Shown: positions 50,586 through 60,100 of the stretch, in pieces | Layout of the letters: each line of letters opens with the position of its first letter | Position numbering within the stretch: position 1 is the first letter of the stretch | Source: Acidimicrobiia bacterium | GTDB taxonomy: Bacteria; Actinomycetota; Acidimicrobiia; IMCC26256; JAOSJM01 | NCBI GenBank assembly: GCA_027494165.1 | Contig: JAOSJM010000005.1 | Span: 992,001-1,056,000 of the forward strand | Reading direction: 5' to 3' | Length of the DNA: 64,000 nucleotides | Translations under genes and position numbers: made by a program | The notes under the pieces: model-generated | Seen by the model: only the letters and a program-made list of their open reading frames with translations | Told to the model about the DNA's origin: nothing | The model's database searches: none

Positions 50586-52676
50586 TCAGATCTCGCACTC
50601 GTAGCCCGCGCACCCCCGCGTAGGTCGTGGCGACCCGGACGGGCGCCTGCTCCCCCTCCATGTACGTGAGCACCTGACCGGGCCGGCTCCCGTACCGGTA
50701 CACGGTGATCCCCTTCGTGCCGGCCCGCCAGGCCTCGAGGTAGAGGCGCCGCACGTCGTCGACCGTCGCCCCGGCGGGGAGGTTCACGGTCTTCGACACG
50801 GCGGCGTCGACGTGGCGCTGCATGGCCGCCTGCATCCGGAGGTGCCACCCGGGCTCGATCTCCAGGGCGGTGACGAAGGCCCGCCGCACATCCTCGGGGA
50901 CCGAGGGATCGTCGCGCACGCCTCCGGTCCGGGCGATGCGGGCCATGAGCTCGTCCCGGTAGAAGCCGCGGTCGCGAGCCGTGCGCTCGAAGAGCCCGTT
51001 CACCTCGATGAGCTGGCGGCCGAGCACGTTGCGGACGTAGGCGATCGCGAACATCGGCTCGATCCCCGACGTGGTCCCGGCGATCAGCGAGATGGTCCCG
51101 GTCGGCGCGATCGACGTGAGCTGGGCGTTGCGCAGCGCGGGAAGGCCCCGCGCCGCGAGCACGCTCTCGTCCCAACGGGGGAAGGCCCCCGCTCCGCCGC
51201 CAGCTCCGCCGATGCCCGCCGGGCCTCCCGGCGCACCCGGCGGGCGATGCGCTCCCCCGTCCGGATCGCCTCGTCGCTGTCGTAGGGGATCCCGAGGATC
51301 GCGAGGAGCTCGGCCAGGCCCATCACGCCCAGGCCCACCTTGCGGGTCGCCCGCGCGGCGACCTCGAGGTCGGCCGTCGGGTAGCGGTTCACCTCGATCA
51401 CGTCGTCGAGGAACCGCACGGCGAGCCGGACCGTGTCCGCCAGGCGGTCCCAGTCGAGCCGCCCGTCTCGCGTGTGGCGGGCCAGGTTCACCGAGGCGAG
51501 GTTGCACGACTCGCCGGGGAGGAGCGGCACCTCCCCGCAGGGGTTCGTGGCCTCGATCCGCCCCTGGGCGGGGACGGGGTTGGCCCGGTTCACCCGGTCC
51601 AGGAAGAGCAGGCCCGGGTCTCCCGACCGCCAGGCCTCGGTGGCGACGAGGTCGAAGAGCTCGGCGGCGGCGACCCGGCCCACGGTCCGCCCCGTCCGCG
51701 GGTTGACCAACGGTTGGTCCCCTCCGGCCTCCACCGCGCGCATGAACCGGTCGGTGACCCCGACCGACAGGTTGAAGTTCTCGAGGGTCCCCGGCCTCGT
51801 CTTGGCCGTCACGAACTCCCGGATGTCGGGATGGGAGACGTGGAGGACCGCCATGTTGGCCCCGCGCCGGCGACCGCCCTGGCGCACCACGTCGGTCGCC
51901 ACGTCGTAGACGCGCATGAACGAGACCGGGCCGCTGGCCACCCCGTGCGTGCTGGCCACCACGTCGCCGGCCGGCCGGAGCCGGGAGAACGCGAACCCGG
52001 TGCCGCCCCCGGCCTGGTGGACCAGCGCGGTGGTCTTGAGGGTGGAGAAGATCGACTCGAGGGAGTCCTCGACCGGGAGCACGAAGCAGGCCGAGAGCAT
52101 CCCCAGCGACGTGCCGGCGTTCATGAGCGTCGGCGAGTTGGGGAGGAAGTCGAGCGCCCGCAGGCGCTCCTCGAACCGCTCGGCCCAACCTCCGGCGCTC
52201 CCCGGGCGGAAGTCGTCCTCGGCCGTGGCCACGTGCCCGGCCACCCGGTGCATCATCTCCCCGGTCGACTCGGTGGGCCGGCCCTCCTCGTCCCGCCTCA
52301 GGTACCGCTCCCTGAGGACCACGCAGGCCTCCAGGGTGAGCTTCAGCTCGTCCCGGACGCCCAGCAGGCGCTTGGCCTCCCGGAGCTCGGCTCGACGGTC
52401 CCGGTACACCACGAAGGCCCGGGCGACGTCGTGGAGACCCTCGGCCATGAGCTCACGCTCGACCGCGTCCTGGACCTCCTCCACGCCGGGCGCGGCCCGG
52501 GGGAACCGGCGGGCGAGGTCGGCCGCGACCGCCTCGGTGACCCGGGCCGGGATCTCCGGCTCGGGCCGGCCCACCTCCCGGGCGGCCCGCCCGACCGCGA
52601 CGGCGATCCGGTTCGGGTCGAACGGGACGACCCGGCCGTCGCGCTTGCGGATGCGGGCCGGCGCGGGAGAGGCCAT
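50586..52676 (-). CDS. nrdJ: Adenosylcobalamin-dependent (class II) ribonucleotide reductase (frameshifted)
   Basis: About 697 aa when repaired. An ATP-cone-like N-terminus ([20 protein letters not shown]) precedes the reductase barrel. First active-site Cys in [12 protein letters not shown], finger-loop [21 protein letters not shown] with the Asn-Cys-Glu set, and phosphate-binding [18 protein letters not shown]. No small radical-generating subunit gene is nearby, which fits class II. One lost base in the C run at 51186-51190 splits the gene. A second net shift at 50613-50617 hides the true C-terminus, which in the other frame ends CAGYECEI and supplies the redox-active cysteine pair. Confidence 0.88.
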
Positions 52677-52768
52677 ACCCCCCATCTTGGCCCTCGGCGT
52701 GCCGTCGCGCCCACGGGGTTCCGCAGCGGAGCCCCGTGGACGGCTGCCGGAACGCCACCGGAGCGTCC

Positions 52769-52774
52769 TAGGCT
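52769..52774 (+). promoter_or_regulatory. -10 box of the primary-type sigma gene
   Basis: TAGGCT precedes the GTG at 52828 by 53 nt, giving a leader of roughly 45 nt that contains an AGAGG ribosome-binding site. Confidence 0.4.
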
Positions 52775-52827
52775 GGTGTGGCGGCTCCCGGGAGGGGAGT
52801 CGGCCCGAGACCGGCGAAGAGGTGCCC

Positions 52828-53874
52828 GTGACCGAGCCCACCGTCGAAGACCGGATCGACGCCCTCGTCGCGCAGGGCGGCGAGCGCGGTTGCCTGGAGC
52901 TCTCCGACGTGCAGAAGGTGGCCGAGGAGCTCGAGCTCGACGACGAGGCCTCCGCCGCGCTCTACACGCGCCTCGACGAGGCGGGGATCGAGGTGCACGA
53001 CAACTGCGGGCACGAGGCCGCGGCGCCCACGTACGTCAACGGGAACCTCGCCGCGATGACCACCGACACGGTGCGGCTGTTCCTCGACGAGATCGGCCGC
53101 TACCCCCTCCTCACCGCCGAGGAGGAGGTGGAGCTGGCCAAGCGCATCGAGGTCGGCGACGAGCAGGCCAAGGAGCAGATGGTCCTGGCCAACCTCCGCC
53201 TGGTCGTGCACATCGCCAAGCGCTACCAGGACCAGGGCCTCACCCTGCTCGACCTCATCCAGGAGGGGGTCTTCGGGGTCACCAGGGCGGCCGAGAAGTT
53301 CGACTGGCGCAGGGGGTTCAAGTTCTCCACGTACGCGACGTGGTGGATCCGCCAGGCGATCCAGCGGGCGCTCCAGAAGCAGGCTCGTTCCATCAAGCTC
53401 CCGATCCGCCTGGCCGAGCTGGAGCGCAAGGTGGGCCGGGTGGAGCGCGAGCTCACGAACAAGCTGGACCGGGTGCCCACCGACGAGGAGGTCGCCGAGG
53501 CGGCCGAGATCGGCCTCGACGAGCTGTACGAGCTGCGCGACGCCGCCCGCATCGTGACCAGCCTCGACCTGCCCGTCGGCGAGGGCGAGACGTCGCTGGG
53601 CGACCTGGTGGCCGGCCGCCCGAGCGAGATCGAGGAGGAGGTCCACGTGAGCCTGCAGGAGGCGAGCCTCCGCCAGGCCGTGGCCCGGCTCCCCGAACCG
53701 GCCCGTCAGGTCGTGATGCTCCGCTACGGCCTCGGCGGCGACGACCCGCAGTCGATCGCGGCGATCTCCCGCGAGCTCGGGCTCAGCGAGCGTCGCGTGC
53801 GCAAGCTCGAGACCGAGGCCCTGTCCCGGCTCGCGGTCGAGCGCGAGATCGAGGCCCTCCGCGAGGCCGGCTGA
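52828..53874 (+). CDS. RNA polymerase sigma factor, RpoD/SigA type
   Basis: A 348-aa sigma-70 protein. A short region-1.1-like N-terminus ([32 protein letters not shown]) precedes region 1.2 ([29 protein letters not shown]). Region 2 has [26 protein letters not shown] and [19 protein letters not shown]; regions 3 and 4 end in [19 protein letters not shown]. The region 4.2 helix departs from the usual RERIRQIE of principal sigma factors, so it may be the primary factor or a group 2 paralogue. GTG 52828 has AGAGG 5 nt upstream; GTG 52822 is an in-frame alternative. Confidence 0.88.
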   Translation: MTEPTVEDRIDALVAQGGERGCLELSDVQKVAEELELDDEASAALYTRLDEAGIEVHDNCGHEAAAPTYVNGNLAAMTTDTVRLFLDEIGRYPLLTAEEEVELAKRIEVGDEQAKEQMVLANLRLVVHIAKRYQDQGLTLLDLIQEGVFGVTRAAEKFDWRRGFKFSTYATWWIRQAIQRALQKQARSIKLPIRLAELERKVGRVERELTNKLDRVPTDEEVAEAAEIGLDELYELRDAARIVTSLDLPVGEGETSLGDLVAGRPSEIEEEVHVSLQEASLRQAVARLPEPARQVVMLRYGLGGDDPQSIAAISRELGLSERRVRKLETEALSRLAVEREIEALREAG

Positions 53875-53886
53875 CCTCACCCTCGC

Positions 53887-54291
53887 TCACCAGGAGTCGA
53901 GCAGCTCCTCGGTGACGATCCGGAAGAGGTCGCGGGCCGAGACGACCCCGAGCACCTCGTCCCCGTCGACCACGACGGCGTGGCGGATGTCCTCGTCGAT
54001 GAGCCGCAGGGCCGCGTCGACGACGCGGTCGTCGGCGTCGACGGTCACGAGGTCCTCGGTCATCACGTCGGCCGCCCAGACCGCGTCGGGGTCGGCGGCG
54101 TCGGCCAGGGCCCGGGTCACGTCCCGCTCCGAGACGATGCCCAGGCCACCGTCGGCCCGCCGGACCAGGGCCACACCGATCCCTCGCGCCGCGAGCACGG
54201 CGGCGAGCGAGTTGAGCGTCATCCGCTCGTCCACCGAGACCGGCTCGGCCTGCACGATCCTCCGAACCGGAGCCTTCGCGTCGACGTCCAT
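53887..54291 (-). CDS. CBS-domain pair protein
   Basis: A 134-aa protein consisting of two tandem CBS motifs, which bind adenosyl nucleotides. The first half has PVSVDERMTLNSLAAVLAARGIGVALV and GIVSERDVTRALAD; the second has DLVTVDADDRVVDAALRLIDEDIRHAVVVD and GVVSARDLFRIV. Such stand-alone pairs often regulate partners in response to ATP/AMP or S-adenosylmethionine; no partner is obvious. GAGGTGGAG directly precedes the ATG. It is convergent with the sigma gene, 12 bp apart. Confidence 0.87.
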   Translation of the reverse strand: MDVDAKAPVRRIVQAEPVSVDERMTLNSLAAVLAARGIGVALVRRADGGLGIVSERDVTRALADAADPDAVWAADVMTEDLVTVDADDRVVDAALRLIDEDIRHAVVVDGDEVLGVVSARDLFRIVTEELLDSW

Positions 54292-54413
54292 CTCCACCTC
54301 CCGGGCTCGAGGCACTCCGCTCGACCACGCTTCCACCACACGCCGCACCACGGGCCCGTCCCGGGCCGCGCCGAGCCGGCGATCGGTCGCCACCGCCACC
54401 CGCCCGGCCCCGT

Positions 54414-55397
54414 TCACGGTCCCCGGTCCCCTCCGGGTGCGGACGGCCACTCGATCACGAGCCGGTCGCCCTCCTCCCGCACCTCGGTCCCCAGGTCGGC
54501 GCAGGCCCGACGGAACCGGTGCCGGACCCACGTCGCGTCGTCGCCCCGGGCCAGGCGGGTGTGGCAGTACTCGAGGCGCAGCGGCACGGCTTCGAGGCGC
54601 GTCGGGCCGAACCCGTCGAGGGTCACGAGGAACAGCAGCCCCAGGTCGTTGCGGAGCACGGGGTCGACCGCGTAGTCGTCGAGGAAGTCCCCGAGGTCGT
54701 AGAGCACCGGGCGGGCCACCCCGTGGAAGACGTGCGCCGAGTGACCGGCGACGAGCGTCGCGCCCGCCTCGACGAGCGCTCCGGCCGCCCGCCGCACGTG
54801 GGCCACGGGAGCGGGCACCATGTTCGGCCCCCAGTGAGGGGTGACGAGCACGATCTCGGTGCCCGCGTCCCGCACGGTGGCGTCGAGCCAGCCGGGGAGC
54901 CCGTGCCGCAGGTCGGCGAAGGCCACGCCCGGCCGGTCCGCCGTCGCGGCGAAGTCGTCCGGGTGGTCGGTCGCGCCCACGACGGTCACCCTCGACCCAC
55001 GCGACTCGAGCACCGCGGGAGCCCGCGCCCGGGCCGCGTCGGGCCCGGCCCCGACGTGGGCGATCCCGGCCCGGTCCAGGTGCTCGCAGGTGTCGAGGAG
55101 CCCGTCCTCGCCGAAGTCCAGGGCGTGGTTGTTGGCCAGCGTCACGCAGTCGACAGCGAGCCCGGTGAGCACCTCGACCGCGGCGGGCGGGGCCCGGAAG
55201 AAGAAGGGCTTGCCCGGGGCCGGCCACGGCTCCCCCCGCTCCGAGATGCAGCACTCGAGGTTGGCCACCCTGAGATCCGCCTCGGCGGCCACCGCCACGA
55301 CGTCGGGGGCCACGAGCGCCGGGGCCGGCACCGAGGCCAGACGCTCGGCCACGCCCCGCCCCAGCATGGTGTCGCCGAGCAGCGCCACGGTCGGCAT
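54414..55397 (-). CDS. CapA-family (poly-gamma-glutamate synthesis-like) metallophosphatase-fold protein
   Basis: A 327-aa protein of the PGA_cap/CapA family. Motifs follow the calcineurin-like layout: LLGDTMLGRGVAERL, ADLRVANLECCIS, CVTLANNHALDFGEDGLLDT, VLVTPHWGPNMVPAP, and AGHSAHVFHGVARPVLYDLGDFLDDY. Despite the name, most members have no proven part in poly-glutamate synthesis, and no pgsB/capB or capC gene is present here. No clear signal peptide is seen. It diverges from the dodecin gene. Confidence 0.85.
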   Translation of the reverse strand: MPTVALLGDTMLGRGVAERLASVPAPALVAPDVVAVAAEADLRVANLECCISERGEPWPAPGKPFFFRAPPAAVEVLTGLAVDCVTLANNHALDFGEDGLLDTCEHLDRAGIAHVGAGPDAARARAPAVLESRGSRVTVVGATDHPDDFAATADRPGVAFADLRHGLPGWLDATVRDAGTEIVLVTPHWGPNMVPAPVAHVRRAAGALVEAGATLVAGHSAHVFHGVARPVLYDLGDFLDDYAVDPVLRNDLGLLFLVTLDGFGPTRLEAVPLRLEYCHTRLARGDDATWVRHRFRRACADLGTEVREEGDRLVIEWPSAPGGDRGP

Positions 55398-55502
55398 GGG
55401 CCCGGTGTACCACCGACGGAGCGGCGGCGCTCCTCCCCCTCCCCCTTGTCACCGAGCGGCGACAGGTCCACGCTGGACCGAGCCGGAGGAGAGGAGGTCT
55501 CC

Positions 55503-55706
55503 ATGAGCACGGTCGCACGGGTCACCGAGATCAGCGCCACGTCCGAGAAGGGCTTCGAGGACGCCATCCGCGCCGGTGTCGAGCGGGCGTCGGCCACCCT
55601 GCGCCAGGTCACCTCGGCGTGGGTGAAGGAGCAGCGCGTCGAGGTCCAGGACGGCAAGGTCGCCCGGTACCAGGTCAACCTGCTCGTCACCTTCGTGCTC
55701 GAGTAG
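55503..55706 (+). CDS. Dodecin flavin/CoA-binding protein
   Basis: A 67-aa dodecin, a beta-alpha-beta-beta protein that assembles into a hollow dodecamer storing flavins or CoA. It shows VARVTEISATSEKGFEDAIRAGVERASATL, a tryptophan in TSAWVKEQRVEV that stacks on the flavin, and the C-terminal strand YQVNLLVTFVLE. A strong GGAGGAGAGGAGG precedes the ATG. Confidence 0.92.
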   Translation: MSTVARVTEISATSEKGFEDAIRAGVERASATLRQVTSAWVKEQRVEVQDGKVARYQVNLLVTFVLE

Positions 55707-55764
55707 CCGGCCGCCGGGCCGTCGCCGCTGGACCGGAGGGCGATCGGGCTGGCACCCTGCCGGC

Positions 55765-56630
55765 ATGGGAGCACACACCTCGCGCCGGCCCGGGGGCGGC
55801 GTCCTCGCCCTCGCCTTCGTCGGCGGGGGCCTCGCCGCCCTCGCCGCGGCGGCCTGGGCGGGGCTGCGGGTCCGCCCCGGCCGTGGCCCGAGGAGCCCCC
55901 GTCCGGCGCCGACCGGGGGCGCGTCGACATCCCCGCCGACCTCCCGCCACCGGTCCGCTGGCACCTCGAGCGCATCGCGGGCTCGCACCCGCCCCGGGTC
56001 GACGCCGTCGTCTCCTGGGGCCGAGGGAGGATCCGCCAGCCGGTCGTCGACGGGCTCGGCCTCACCGTCCCGATCCGGTGGCGGGCCCGGCTGGAACCCG
56101 GTCGACGGTTCCGCTGGGACGCCGAGATGACGTGGTACGGCCGGACGTTCCTGCGCGGCGGCGACGAGTACGGCGACGGTCGGGGCCGCCTGGTGATGGG
56201 CAAGGCGGTCATGGAGGGCCCGGCCATGGACCGGGCCGAGGCGACCGTCCTCTGGCTCAACACCCTGTGGCTGGCCCCCACGGCCCTGCTCACCGACCCC
56301 CGGGTCCGGTGGGAGCCCGTCGACGACGTGACCGCCCGGCTGGTGGTCCCGGCTCTGCCCACGGACGTCGCGAGCGACGGCGGCGCCGGCGACGTGGCGG
56401 TGCTCACGTTGGCCTTCGACCCGTCCACCGGCGCGCTGGCCCGCGTCTCGACCCAGCGGATGGACCCCGCGCTCGACGCGCCCCGCCCGTACACCGCCGC
56501 GCTGGACGCGTACCGGCCGGCCGGGCCCCTCGACGTGGCGACCGAGGTCCGGGCGCGCTGGGACGACGAGCTCGCCGTCGAGTTGACCCTCGACGGGGCG
56601 GTGGCGAACCCGGTCCCGGACACGGAATAA
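55765..56630 (+). CDS. DUF6544-like membrane-anchored protein (frameshifted)
   Basis: About 288 aa when repaired. One N-terminal membrane helix (VLALAFVGGGLAALAAAAWAG) is followed by a soluble domain: LPPPVRWHLERIAGSHPPRV, FRWDAEMTWYGRTFLRGGDEY, GRLVMGKAVMEGPAMDRAEATVLWLNTLWLAPTAL and a repeated-strand C-terminus. This pattern resembles DUF6544, of unknown function. One lost C near 55880 breaks the frame shortly after the helix. Its stop codon is embedded in the operator of the downstream CstR-like gene. Confidence 0.7.
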
Positions 56631-56645
56631 TACCCGGGGGGGTAT
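56630..56645. promoter_or_regulatory. CsoR/CstR-type operator
   Basis: ATACCC-GGGG-GGGTAT is a perfect palindrome of the sort bound by the CsoR/CstR/RcnR repressor family. It ends 14 bp before the ATG of the repressor gene and covers the stop codon of the upstream gene, so it should autoregulate the five-gene sulfur operon. Confidence 0.75.
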
Positions 56646-56659
56646 CGTTCCACCCTCCG

Positions 56660-56941
56660 ATGGAGGTTCCCGTGGAGCTGGACGACGACGTCGTCGAGGA
56701 CCTGGTCCGCCGCCTGCGGCGGGTCGAGGGCCAGGTGCGCGGCATCCAGGGCATGCTCGTCGAGCGTCGCGAGTGCCGCGACGTCGTGACCCAGCTCTCG
56801 GCCGCCACCCGGGCCCTCGAGCAGGTCGGGTTCCGGCTCCTCGCCTCGGGGCTCAGCCAGTGCCTCGAGAACCCCGACGCGGCGAGACGTTCCGGCGACT
56901 CGGTCGAGGAGTTCGAGCGCCTCTTCCTGAAGCTGACCTGA
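56660..56941 (+). CDS. CsoR-family repressor, CstR-like persulfide sensor
   Basis: A 93-aa all-helical repressor with the family signature LRRVEGQVRGIQGMLVERRECRDV. Cys39 and Cys68 occupy the two conserved thiol positions, but the histidine four residues before the second cysteine, needed for copper in CsoR, is glycine (residue 64). Loss of that ligand together with a downstream persulfide dioxygenase-rhodanese fits CstR, which senses reactive sulfur species by di- or persulfide formation. It is expected to bind the palindrome at 56630-56645 and control the genes through 59976. Confidence 0.85.
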   Translation: MEVPVELDDDVVEDLVRRLRRVEGQVRGIQGMLVERRECRDVVTQLSAATRALEQVGFRLLASGLSQCLENPDAARRSGDSVEEFERLFLKLT

Positions 56942-56985
56942 CCGCACCGACCGCACCCGGCCGCACCGACCAGGAGGAGACCGTC

Positions 56986-57413
56986 GTGAGCACCACCGAC
57001 CAGCCCCAGGCCGCGCCCGCCGTGGCGTCCTTCGACGTGGTCGTGGCGCTGCCGCTCGACGAGGCCGAGGCCCTCGCCCGCGAGGCCCTCACGGAACAGG
57101 GGTTCGGGGTGCTCACCGAGATCGACGTGGCCGCGACGCTCCGGGCGAAGCTGGGTGTCGAGCGCCCGCCGCTGAAGATCCTCGGCGCGTGCAACCCGGC
57201 CCTCTCCCACCAGGCGCTCGAGACCGATCCCTCGATCGCCCTGATGCTCCCGTGCAACGTGGTGGTGGAGGAGGCCCCGGGCGGGACCCGCGTCCGGTTC
57301 GTCGACCCCCGGGTGTTGATGCCCGGGCCGGACTTCGCGACCATCGCCTCCGAGGCGGCCGAGCGCCTCGAGGCCGCCGCCGCGACCGTCTCGTCCAAGG
57401 GGGAACGGGATGA
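56986..57413 (+). CDS. DUF302 protein (frameshifted)
   Basis: About 142 aa when repaired. DUF302 core: VALPLDEAEALAREALTEQGFGVLTEIDVAATL, ILGACNPALSHQALETDPSIALMLPCNVVVEE and VRFVDPRVLMP. The family is widespread near sulfur and metal genes, but its activity is not established; two cysteines (GACNP, LPCNV) are conserved-looking. One lost G in the run at 57399-57403 removes the natural stop; repair ends the gene at 57413, overlapping the next ATG (ATGA). GTG 56986 has GGAGGAG upstream. Confidence 0.82.
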
Positions 57414-58795
57414 TCTTCACCGACTACTACCTCGAGTGCCTCTCCCACGCCTCGTACCTCGTGGGCGACGAGTCCACGGGCCGGGCCGTCGTCGTCGACC
57501 CCCAGCGCGACATCTCCGGGTACCTCCAGGAGGCGGAGGCGCGCGGCCTCCACATCGAGCGGGTCATCGAGACCCACGTGCACGCCGACTTCCTCAGCGG
57601 TCACCTCGAGCTCGCCGCGGCCACCGGCGCGGTGGTCTCCTACGGCGAGAACGCCCGGGTCGACTTCCCGATCGAGCCGCTCGCCCACGGGCAGCGCCTG
57701 ATCCTCGGCGAGGTCGAGCTCGAGATCCGGTCCACGCCGGGCCACACCCCCGAGTCGATCAGCGTGGTCGTCCACGAGCACGCCGGTGACGAGGTCCCCT
57801 ACGGGGTGCTGACCGGCGACACGCTGTTCGTCGGGGACGTCGGCCGGCCCGACCTCCTCGCGGCGATCGGCGTGGGCCCCGAGGACCTGGCCCGCCAGCT
57901 CTACCGCTCGCTCCACGGGCAGATCCTCACCCTCCCCGACGCCACCCGGGTCTTCCCCGCCCACGGGGCCGGCTCGGCCTGCGGCAAGAACCTCTCGACC
58001 GAGACCCGGTCGACGATCGGCGAGCAGCGACGCACGAACTACGCCCTCCAGCCGATGACCGAGGACGACTTCGTGGCGATCGTCACCGAGGGCCAGCCGC
58101 TCGCCCCCCTGTACTTCTCGTTCGACGCCCAGCGCAACCGCCAGCTGCGGCCGCTCCTCACCGAGGACGAGGCGCCTCCCGCGCTGAGCCTCGACGAGGT
58201 CCTCGCCCTCCAGGCCGACGGCGCCGTCGTCGTCGACACCCGCGAGCCGCTGGACTTCTGGGCCGGGCACCTGCGGGGGTCCGTCAACGTGGGCCTGCAG
58301 GGCCGCTTCGCCGAGTACGCGGGCGACGTGCTCGCCCCCCACGACGCGATCGTGCTCGTCGGCGACCCCGGTACCGACCTCGAGGCCAAGGTCCGCCTCG
58401 GCCGCATCGGCTTCGACCGGGTCGTGGGACGGCTCGACGAGCCGGTGCGCGCCTTCCTCGACCGTCCCGACCTGGTCGAGCGCAGCTCCCGCCTCACCGT
58501 CGCCGAGCTCGAGGCGCGCCTGCGCGACACCCCGGGGCTCGTCCTCCTCGACGTGCGGAACCCCGGCGAGTTCGCGCTCGGCGACATCCCCGGGTCGCGC
58601 CGCCTGCCGCTCCCCGCGCTCACCCGGGGTCTCGACTCGCTCGACCCGGGCCGGCCGGTGGCCGTGTACTGCGCGACCGGCTACCGCTCGTCGATCGCCG
58701 CCAGCGTCCTGGCGGCGAGGGGGTTCGGGGACGTCTCCGACGTCGTGGGCGGCTACGAGGCCTGGCTGGCCATGGCCGCGCCGGCCACGGCGTGA
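57410..58795 (+). CDS. Persulfide dioxygenase-rhodanese fusion (CstB-like)
   Basis: A 461-aa fusion for sulfide/persulfide detoxification. Residues 1 to about 250 form a metallo-beta-lactamase-fold persulfide dioxygenase with iron ligands in THVHADFLSGH, GHTPES, GDTLFVGDVGRPDL and FPAHGAGSACG. Two rhodanese domains follow. The first (DTREPLDFWAGHLRGSVNV ... VLVGDPG) lacks the catalytic Cys; the second (LDVRNPGEFALGDIPGS ... YCATGYRSS) has it. This is the layout of Staphylococcus CstB, which oxidises persulfide and releases thiosulfate. Starts inside the DUF302 stop; ends inside the next GTG (GTGA). Confidence 0.9.
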   Translation: MIFTDYYLECLSHASYLVGDESTGRAVVVDPQRDISGYLQEAEARGLHIERVIETHVHADFLSGHLELAAATGAVVSYGENARVDFPIEPLAHGQRLILGEVELEIRSTPGHTPESISVVVHEHAGDEVPYGVLTGDTLFVGDVGRPDLLAAIGVGPEDLARQLYRSLHGQILTLPDATRVFPAHGAGSACGKNLSTETRSTIGEQRRTNYALQPMTEDDFVAIVTEGQPLAPLYFSFDAQRNRQLRPLLTEDEAPPALSLDEVLALQADGAVVVDTREPLDFWAGHLRGSVNVGLQGRFAEYAGDVLAPHDAIVLVGDPGTDLEAKVRLGRIGFDRVVGRLDEPVRAFLDRPDLVERSSRLTVAELEARLRDTPGLVLLDVRNPGEFALGDIPGSRRLPLPALTRGLDSLDPGRPVAVYCATGYRSSIAASVLAARGFGDVSDVVGGYEAWLAMAAPATA

Positions 58796-59163
58796 CGGGA
58801 CGCCGATCCGTGAGCGCCTTCGCCTGGTCCCCGGTGCCGGAGGTCGACGCCGCCGAGGGGCACCGGCGGGTCGCCCACGGGGCCCTGCTGCTCGACATCC
58901 GGGAGGAGCCCGAGTGGCGGGCCGGACACGCCGAGGGCGCGGTGTGGATCCCGATGGGCCAGCTCGTCGAGCGGCGGGCCGAGCTGCCGGCCGACCGGCC
59001 GGTGGTCGTGATCTGCCGATCCGGGAACCGCTCGGCCCACGTCACCGAGGCCCTCCTCGCCTGGGGCCACGACGCGGCGAACCTGGCCGGCGGGTCGTTG
59101 GCCTGGGTGGCGGCGGGCCTGCCGTTCGTCACCGACGACGGTCGCCCGGGCACGGTGGCCTGA
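58792..59163 (+). CDS. Single-domain rhodanese sulfurtransferase
   Basis: A 123-aa sulfurtransferase. LLLDIREEPEWRAGHAEGAVWIP matches the N-terminal rhodanese signature, and the active-site loop VVICRSGNRSA supplies the persulfide-carrying cysteine. GTG 58792 overlaps the upstream stop; an in-frame GTG at 58810 is an alternative. It likely passes sulfane sulfur to or from the dioxygenase in the same operon. Confidence 0.88.
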   Translation: MTGRRSVSAFAWSPVPEVDAAEGHRRVAHGALLLDIREEPEWRAGHAEGAVWIPMGQLVERRAELPADRPVVVICRSGNRSAHVTEALLAWGHDAANLAGGSLAWVAAGLPFVTDDGRPGTVA

Positions 59164-59172
59164 GCCGAGCCG

Positions 59173-59976
59173 ATGCGGGGGCTGCTCGCCTCGCCGCTGG
59201 GGTTCCTCATCGGGGTCTCGCTGGGGGCCCTGGGCGGCGGCGGCTCGATCCTCGCCGTCCCCGCCCTCGTCTACGTCGCCGGGCAGTCGGCCCAGGAGGC
59301 CACCGCCACCTCGCTGCTCGTCGTCGGCCTGGTGTCCCTGGGCGGCCTCGTGCCCCACTGGCGGGCGGGGCGGGTGCGGGCCGGTGCGGGCCTGGTCTTC
59401 GGCCTGGCCGGCGTGGCCGGCTCCCTCCTGGGCTCGGCCCTCAACGAGTCGGCCGACCCCGACGCGCTGCTGCTGGCCTTCTCCGGGCTCATGCTCGTCG
59501 CCGCCGCGGCCATGGTGCGGCGCACGCGGCGCTCGGCTCCGGCCCGGGCCGGCGGCCCGGCTGGCGGACAGGACGCCGTGCAGACCGCGCTGCGCGTGGA
59601 CGCGGCCACCGTCCTCAAGGTGCTGCTGGCCGGCTCCGTCGTGGGGCTCCTCACCGGGTTCTTCGGGGTGGGGGGCGGCTTCGTCATCGTCCCCGCCCTC
59701 GTGCTCGCGCTCGGGTTCTCGATGCCCGAGGCCGTGGGCACCTCGCTGCTCGTCATCGCCATCAACAGCGCGGTGGCCCTGGCCGCCCGCCTCGACGCCG
59801 GCACCCTCGACTGGGGCGTGGCCCTCCCCTTCACCGCGGCGGGCCTGCTGGGCGTCACGTTCGGCAGCCACCTCGCCGGCCGGATCGACGCCGCCGTGCT
59901 CGTCCGCTGGTTCGCCGCCCTGCTGGTGGCCGTGGCCTGCTACACGGGGCTCCGCTCCGCCCTGGCCCTCTGGTGA
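59173..59976 (+). CDS. TauE/SafE-family sulfite/anion exporter
   Basis: A 267-aa membrane protein with about eight helices in two repeated halves, each opening with a glycine-rich turn: IGVSLGALGGGGSILAVPAL and LTGFFGVGGGFVIVPALVLALG. The family exports sulfite, sulfonates or related anions. As last gene of the sulfur operon it probably removes sulfite or thiosulfate made by the dioxygenase. Starts 9 bp after the rhodanese stop. Confidence 0.88.
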   Translation: MRGLLASPLGFLIGVSLGALGGGGSILAVPALVYVAGQSAQEATATSLLVVGLVSLGGLVPHWRAGRVRAGAGLVFGLAGVAGSLLGSALNESADPDALLLAFSGLMLVAAAAMVRRTRRSAPARAGGPAGGQDAVQTALRVDAATVLKVLLAGSVVGLLTGFFGVGGGFVIVPALVLALGFSMPEAVGTSLLVIAINSAVALAARLDAGTLDWGVALPFTAAGLLGVTFGSHLAGRIDAAVLVRWFAALLVAVACYTGLRSALALW

Positions 59977-60018
59977 CGGACGGAGAGGATCGCAGGAGGA
60001 TCCGCCTCTCCCTCCGCC

Positions 60019-60064
60019 TCTCGGGTGTCTCTACCCCCGCTGGGCGACGGTGGAGACACCGGAG
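60019..60064 (-). repeat. Family B palindromic repeat, single copy
   Basis: Outer arms CTCGGGTGTCTC and GAGACACCGGAG pair with one mismatch around a centre that is the reverse complement of the 40.2-kb copies. The element is therefore read on the minus strand, matching the orientation of the gene ending at 60101. It sits between the convergent TauE and hypothetical genes. Confidence 0.75.
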
Positions 60065-60100
60065 ACGGGGGCGCGCCAGCAGCACCGGGCCGCCCCGGCC

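Noticed and set aside
54414..55397. Poly-gamma-glutamate capsule locus
   Set aside because: Only the CapA-like gene is present; no ligase or other capsule gene accompanies it.
56660..56941. Assignment of the repressor as copper-sensing CsoR
   Set aside because: The histidine ligand is glycine, and the operon contains sulfur enzymes but no copper ATPase or chaperone.
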